A stretch of 64,000 nt of DNA from Colias croceus. Taxonomy: Eukaryota > Arthropoda > Insecta > Lepidoptera > Pieridae. Within the stretch, counting starts at the first letter, position 1; each line of letters starts with the position of its first letter. Below the pieces are notes generated by a model, which saw only the letters and a program-made list of their open reading frames with translations, was not told the DNA's origin and ran no database searches. Location: assembly GCF_905220415.1 (NCBI RefSeq), contig NC_059568.1, forward strand, positions 930,001 to 994,000, given 5' to 3'. Below are positions 59,160 through 64,000 of this stretch, one piece after another. The translations under genes were made by a program, and so were the position numbers.

Positions 59160-59545
59160 ATTTAAATTATTAATTTTTAACATTGTGTTCAGTAGTGTTA
59201 ACATGTAAATTGATTTGATTTTTACGAAATCTCATAGATGGCGCTGTTACAAAATTAACATTATACAACTTACATTCTTTAAGCTATGTTTCTCTGCCCA
59301 AGTTACTTATATGGCATAATTTTTTATAGTGTCAATCTAGATATTGTCAAACAACATTTATATATGCGTCATTTGATTATTAATTTCCAATAGTTAACGT
59401 GTAAATTGATTTGATTTTTATAACATTTAATAGATGGCGCTGTTTCTAATTTGTCTTTATACTACTAAATTCATTAAACTGTTTCTCTGCCCAAATTACT
59501 TAAATGACATAGTTCTTATTTTGTAAAGCTAGATAATAGCATGGC
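59160..59545 (+). repeat. two diverged tandem units of about 190 bp
   Basis: Shared blocks: gtgtaaattgatttgatttt, tagatggcgctgtt, tttctctgcccaa and ttactta. The offset is 196 bp at gttaac(a/g)tg (59197 and 59393). Each unit carries AGATGGCGCTGTT (59236-59248, 59432-59444), the same core as at 47.5 kb. Confidence 0.75.
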
Positions 59546-59639
59546 TTACTCGAAACCAACATTTAAACATGAGTCTTTAGATTGTACGCTGTCGTAATAC
59601 ACGGAATACGTAAGAAAAATAAAGGTTCACAGCTCCTCC

Positions 59640-59926
59640 CCCGTAGGTGATAGCTTAATAATATGTAGCCTATAGCCTCACCCGTCCTGTTAGTAATATT
59701 CATGCAAAATTTGAAGTAAATCTATGCAGTACTTTTCGAGATTAGCTCGGACAAACATACAGACAAACAGACAAACAGACAAACAGACAAACAGACAAAC
59801 AGACAAAAATTCTAAAAACTATGTTTTTGGCTTCTATATCGATTATAGATCACGGCCCAGGTATTCTTTTAAAAAAATATTCAATGTACAGTTTTGACTT
59901 TCCTACGATTTTATTATATGTATAGA
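59640..59926. mobile_element. dispersed repeat ending attatatgtatagat, with (AGACAAAC)n
   Basis: Contains gtaggtgatagcttaataat, ttttcgagattagctcggac, an AGACAAAC tandem run at 59761-59806, then aaaaattctaaaaactatgt and gattatagatcacggcccag. The layout is like the minus strand of a family B-type Helitron (gagattagc then caaaca units), but the sequence is distinct. Class not certain. Confidence 0.5.
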
Positions 59927-59991
59927 TAATATTATCACGCTAAGACCAACAGGAGCGGAGCCACGCGGGTGAAACCAAGCGGCACAGCTAG
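59927..59991 (+). mobile_element. Helitron family B 3' fragment
   Basis: tattatcacgctaagaccaa, aggagcggagccacgcgggt, gaaaccaagcggcacagCTAG before a T. It is joined directly to the preceding repeat. The family B 5' half is absent. Confidence 0.8.
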
Positions 59992-60160
59992 TATGATATA
60001 TTGATGGTAAATAAATAAATGTTGATTAAGGTTCGGCTGGAAATCTAGAGATATAATTTAATCATTGAGGTTTATAAACTACTTCTTTAAGAAATATTAA
60101 AATGAGCTATTTTTGGTAAATGATGTGATATTTCCATCCTCCTAATTTGAGCTTTAGAAA

Positions 60161-60163
60161 TTT

Positions 60164-60198
<35 letters not shown>

Positions 60199-60966
60199 TC
60201 AAGATTAGGCAAGCATTTGACCATCGCTTCGCCTGATGGAAAGCGATAAGCATGGTCTAGGATGGAACATGCTGACCTAATAGATGCCTATTCACTTTTC
60301 TTTTGAATAAGTCCAGATTATAATTATCAGGAAACACGCAGGCCGGAAGATTGTTCCATTCCCTACTGGTACGCACGAGAAAGGAAGAAGCGTAACGCTT
60401 AGTGCGTATAGGTGGAATGTCGATGACATAGGGGTGGAGACCAGCACCGCGTCGACTCGACCGGTGGTAAAAAGGAGAAGCAGGTATCAGGTTATGCAGT
60501 TCTTCAGCACATTCACCATGATAGATCCTGTAGAAGACTGCCAAACTAGCCACTTTTCGACGATGTTCCAAGCTGTGTAATTTCGAGGTGGTGAGGGCCT
60601 CATTCCCGATAAGCCTTATCGCTCGTTTTTCAATCGAGTCCAAGGCGCTAAGTTGGTATTTTGCTGCACCAGCCCAAAGGTGAGAACAATACTCCACACC
60701 CGACCGAACTTGAGCCTTATAAAGGTTTAGGAGCTGTTCCGGTGTGAAGAATTCCGCCACTTTGGAGAGAATTCCCAGCTTCTTGGCGGCAACTTGCACC
60801 TTGGACTCAATGAAGGTTTTAAAGTTGAGGTTAGAGGAGAGCTTTAGGCCAAGAAGCTCCAGTTCATTGGACAATTCCAAGGACACATCCTGAAAACTAG
60901 GTGTTAAATTTAAGTCGGTGCGTTTAGCTGTAAACAGGCAGGCCTGTGTTTTCGAAGAGTTTACGA
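60161..60966 (-). mobile_element. 5'-truncated CR1/Jockey-like LINE
   Basis: The minus-strand unit ends ccatcaggcgaagcgatggt, caaatgcttgcc, taatcttgAATAAA and a 30-nt A-run (T-run 60166-60196). It encodes the C-terminal end of the reverse transcriptase ORF. The 5' break is near 60966. No clear target duplication was found by eye. Confidence 0.88.
60257..60966 (-). CDS. LINE reverse transcriptase, C-terminal part
   Basis: An open frame runs from about 60964 (in-frame residues NSSKTQACLFTAK precede the first Met/Val) to a stop at 60257, about 235 codons without interruption. It lacks the catalytic YADD region and starts just after it, in the KTQ-containing strand. Then come LELLGLKLSSNLNF, the LYKAQVRSGVEYCSHLWAG motif (thumb/C-terminal region of CR1- and Jockey-clade reverse transcriptases), the SIEKRAIRLIG stretch, and a final REWNNLP followed by LFKRKVNRHLL. 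The intact frame and long A-tail suggest recent insertion. In an active element the protein reverse-transcribes its own RNA at a nicked target. This fragment cannot. Confidence 0.88.
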
Positions 60967-63364
60967 AACATACGCAACAATACTTCCTGATACCTTAATT
61001 TCTACGAAAACATGGGAAAATTTTGCAGATAATGTTACAATTGTAAAGAAATTACATATTTAGTGTGTGTGTGTTATTCATTATTGGGTATTCAATACTT
61101 GTTAAGGAAAAACTGAAAATACTCTTATGAACGTGTGGTATAGGCCGATATAGATTTGCGTGGGCACTCATCCCAGGGGACCGTAGCCTATCAGACTCGC
61201 TGAAGTAACGAGATTTGAATATGAGACTTTAGACAAATCAAGGTTAGCAATTTATATTTACTTGTTCCCTTTGCAAAAGCATGTGATGAATCGATCTTCT
61301 TTTATAAGCAATGTTTAGTCCCTTGTGGCACTTTCATCTTCATAGATACACTCGTGGTCTAACAAATTACGTTTTATTACTTTGAATTTTATTTTTCATA
61401 TTTTATTGTATAAAATAATAAATAAATAATAGTAAAAGTAAGTAAGAAAACATTTTCAAATTAGTTACGTATAAAGTTTACGTTTGTGAAAACAAAATGT
61501 TAATTTTGTGGAATCTAGCTGTAATACTGAAATATATATTTTTATATCGAAAAATTTAAGCAGTGGGCAGCGGAACTAACATCAAACCCTTTCTTTTTCT
61601 TTTACGTAACCTATATATTATGATATAAAGGTATAGTTACTAACTAAAACCTTGCTGTGTCCCATAAAGTGCTGAGAACGCGGGGTCTTTTACAAACGAA
61701 AGGTATCCTAAACGTGTTTAATTATACTTCGTCAATATAACAAGGTTCTTGCAGAATAATTATCCTTAAATGCCCTGAGAATTCCATACTACATACTAGT
61801 TAATTGACTTTCTCCTTTATTCGCTATTCCCGTAAAGGAAATAAGGGATTCATGTGAATCTTGTTATTTTCCATCTGACAACTAGTTGCGTACCATTACC
61901 ATAATATATATTGACAAGTAAGTCGTTCACACCAACATCCAGCCCACGTTGAATGAGGAACGGGAGCAACAATATTTTGCTCTCATAGCTGTTCACATGT
62001 CTCTCAGGCCGTTGGACAATCACAAAATAACAATAGTGACGGCCTTAATTGTTTTTGAGATTATTGGAATAGAAATCTTGTCGGAATAATTATTTTAATG
62101 TTATCTATTTTTGTTTTGTTTATCACACAAAAGCACTGGATCGTATAGGCTCTTTATAGACTTTATCTTCTATCAGCCAGTGAGCGCAGCTAGGTTGAGC
62201 GGCTAGTATGTATGCAATAAAGGAAAACCAATTCTAAAAAATAAATGATTTTGTATAATATTGGATTATTTTTCTCACTTAAATTGATCTGATTTCAAGA
62301 ATTTGTTTACGTCATTATTAAGTGATACAGTATTAAGAGCGATTAATGACGTCACAAGTAAAGTTAAAGGAAATACCCGTCGCGGAGAATCAAGGAAATA
62401 CCAAAATGGCGAATCTAAATAATATAATTTGTCAGGGGCTACCTAGGTTAAGTTTCAAAAATATCCCTTGCTTATCCCTTGTATTAGTGTAGAATCTAGT
62501 TGATAAGTATCGCTAAGCTAATTTTATACGTTTTTGGAGGAGGTACCTACTTTGATACATTCGTTTTCCTTCTTTATTACAATGTGAAGTGGAAATAGAC
62601 ATTTAAAATTGTCATTTCTATTTTTTTCAAAGCAAATAACGAGCTCTGAGATATTTCTAGGACCTTTACCTGAAGTCAAACGGAAGCGTTGATTGACCTG
62701 ATTCGCTTTTAACCGGGAATCGTTATTTAATTACAATTTATATTCGATTTGCGTACTACGAACGAAAATTTATATTTTTATAGCTTTTTTTTAGCTTACT
62801 AGTCTGTTGTTCAGTTGAGTTGTGAATCAAGAATAGAGAGTAAATGGAGTTTAAGAAACTTTTTGTAACATTTTTATGAGAAACATATTTAACAATTTTG
62901 TTAAAAAATTGTAGAGAAAAGGCGCTATCTTCATTTCCATCGTTTCTTTTTTGTTTGTAATTAATCTTCATTCTTCCTTTGTGTGAAGTTATGCCTTCAA
63001 GTTAAATAAATGAATTTATAGTTTACTTCTCAATAAAAAATCACTTTATATTGTTTTTAATTCAATATTTCTATTCCTTAAAATCGCATTTATAAAGCAT
63101 TTGGAATGGTTTGAAACTAAGTTTTAAATTTATTTAAATGTATCAGTTATAAAAATCTGTCCTTAATTGCGTATAAAATAAATATTTGTTATAAGTGCAC
63201 CAAAGGTTTGTCCCCCCTGTATTGGTGACACAGTATAACAATCAAATTATTGTTTGTCGGTATATTCGCTACACGAATCCGGATATTCTGAAATAGTGTC
63301 TATTGTTTTAATTTCTTGTGTTCATTATTTTTGGAATCCTTGATATAATTGCCTAGTTTGAGGC
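60967..63364. other. noncoding stretch
   Basis: No gene, SINE or Helitron recognised. gcggCTAG at about 62200-62207 lacks a hairpin. Confidence 0.45.
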
Positions 63365-63402
63365 TGCGGGTCTAGGTTCGATACCCAGTTGGGATGTGTG
63401 CA
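63365..63402 (+). mobile_element. tRNA-SINE scrap
   Basis: ctgcgggtctaggttcgata, cccagttgggatgtgtg: a B box (AGGTTCGATACCC) in a T-arm context, followed by a gtgtgcacatatag body like that of the SINE at 55.0 kb. The A box is not evident. Confidence 0.4.
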
Positions 63403-63589
63403 CATATAGGATTAACAGAAGGTACTTGAGATTTTAAAGCTGTTCTCTCTTCACAACGTTTTTTTTCGTTTTTTTATGACAATAAAGTTATTTACCTACA
63501 TTTTCCCCAAGACGAGTTATGAAAATCTAATAAAGTAAAAACATAGAAACGTTAAAGAGAAATATAGTTCACCTGGATTTTATTACTAA

Positions 63590-63784
63590 CTAGCTGCTCC
63601 GCGCGGTTTCACCCCCGTGGCTCCACTCTTGTTGGTCGTAGCGTGATGATACATAGCCGATAACCTTCCTCGATAAATGAGCTATCTAACAGTGAAAGAA
63701 TTTTTCAAATCGGACCAGTAGTTCCCGAGATTAGCGCGTTCAAACAAACATACAAACTCTTCAGCTTTATAATATTAGTATAGA
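63590..63784 (-). mobile_element. Helitron, family B, intact ends
   Basis: CTAG at the left after an A, TCTATACTAATATTATAAA at the right before a T. The hairpin is cgcggtttcacccccgtgg. Among the least diverged family B copies in the window. Confidence 0.9.
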
Positions 63785-64000
63785 TATTACGAGTGTATTA
63801 AAACTCTAATAGGTTAAAAAAAATCCAAAATGATTTTTATAACAAACATCTCTATGCGTTTTTAGTTTAATGCGAGGAAAGTAGCATCGTTTTTTAGTAC
63901 TTTCGCACATCTCTGGTGTAAACGCGGCTTTAATAAACAGTAATAAGGAGCATTCGATATACATACCTACTTAAAAATGAAGTAAGTACCTATATGACGC
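63785..64000. other. noncoding stretch to window end
   Basis: Nothing recognised. Confidence 0.45.

Noticed and set aside
59761..59806. CRISPR-like array of AGACAAAC units
   Set aside because: A pure 8-bp tandem repeat without spacers, inside a eukaryotic dispersed repeat.
62176..62210. Helitron 3' end at gcggCTAGTATG
   Set aside because: The upstream gagcgcagctaggttgagcg does not form the family hairpin and no element body is visible.
1..64000. Prokaryotic features (operons, ribosome binding sites, terminators, origins)
   Set aside because: Repeat content, splice-like signals and pol III SINEs all indicate animal nuclear DNA, so such features were not sought further.

Overview
This window looks like lepidopteran (moth or butterfly) nuclear DNA. 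It is AT-rich and contains no complete host gene that I can recognise. The assignment rests on its repeats: short non-autonomous Helitrons ending in a GCGG..CCGC hairpin followed by CTAG, elements bounded by AACCGACTTCAAAAA, tRNA-headed SINEs with a (TGAT)n tail, and 5'-truncated LINEs. Each of these is a known type of repeat in moth and butterfly genomes. The window is best read as intergenic or large-intron sequence filled by successive waves of mobile elements. Almost all open frames are under 80 codons and look like chance or like shadows of repeats.

Helitrons dominate, with about 30 copies or pieces on both strands. Family A has a 5' end like TCCATACTAATATTATAAA and a tctgtctgtt block. 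Family B has aaagctgaagagtttgtttg. Family C has a tcactacatagtata start. Intact copies sit between A and T, begin TC, end CTAG, and carry a GCGG-loop-CCGC hairpin just before the end. Several are chimeric, nested, internally deleted or arranged head to head (23.8-24.5 kb, 37.2-37.7 kb, 39.3-39.6 kb, 45.7 kb, 55.8 kb, 59.6-60.0 kb).

Cut-and-paste (TIR) elements form the second layer. At 15.47-16.15 kb a 681-bp element with 36-bp terminal inverted repeats and a TTA duplication carries the start of a MADF-domain ORF, which points to PIF/Harbinger. At 48.20-48.50 kb a 305-bp element with CATTGA ends and an 8-bp duplication carries a THAP-domain first exon with a splice donor, which points to a P-element. 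It sits in one unit of a tandem duplication whose other unit preserves the empty site. At 33.03-34.25 kb lies a 1.2-kb element built from CTCGAGCGCGTCAGATT motifs in inverted arrangement. Two long foldback structures lie at 8.58-8.78 kb (perfect 95-bp arms) and 19.29-19.58 kb (129-bp arms).

Retroelements form the third layer: a full-length tRNA-SINE with target-site duplication (42.6-42.9 kb) and a fragment of it (51.1 kb), an unrelated tRNA-SINE (55.0 kb), an RTE-type LINE scrap (21.6 kb) whose 3' end resembles the SINE tail, and a 5'-truncated CR1/Jockey-like LINE at 60.2-61.0 kb with the longest ORF here (minus strand).

Possible host or unassigned content is limited: a decayed, apparently spliced minus-strand gene at 58.2-58.7 kb, a 112-codon ORF at 46.2 kb, and a group of AGATGGCGC motifs near 47.5-47.9 and 59.2-59.4 kb that resemble insulator (CTCF-type) sites. 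The most rewarding regions are 15.5-16.2, 33.0-34.3, 48.1-48.7 and 58.2-59.0 kb.
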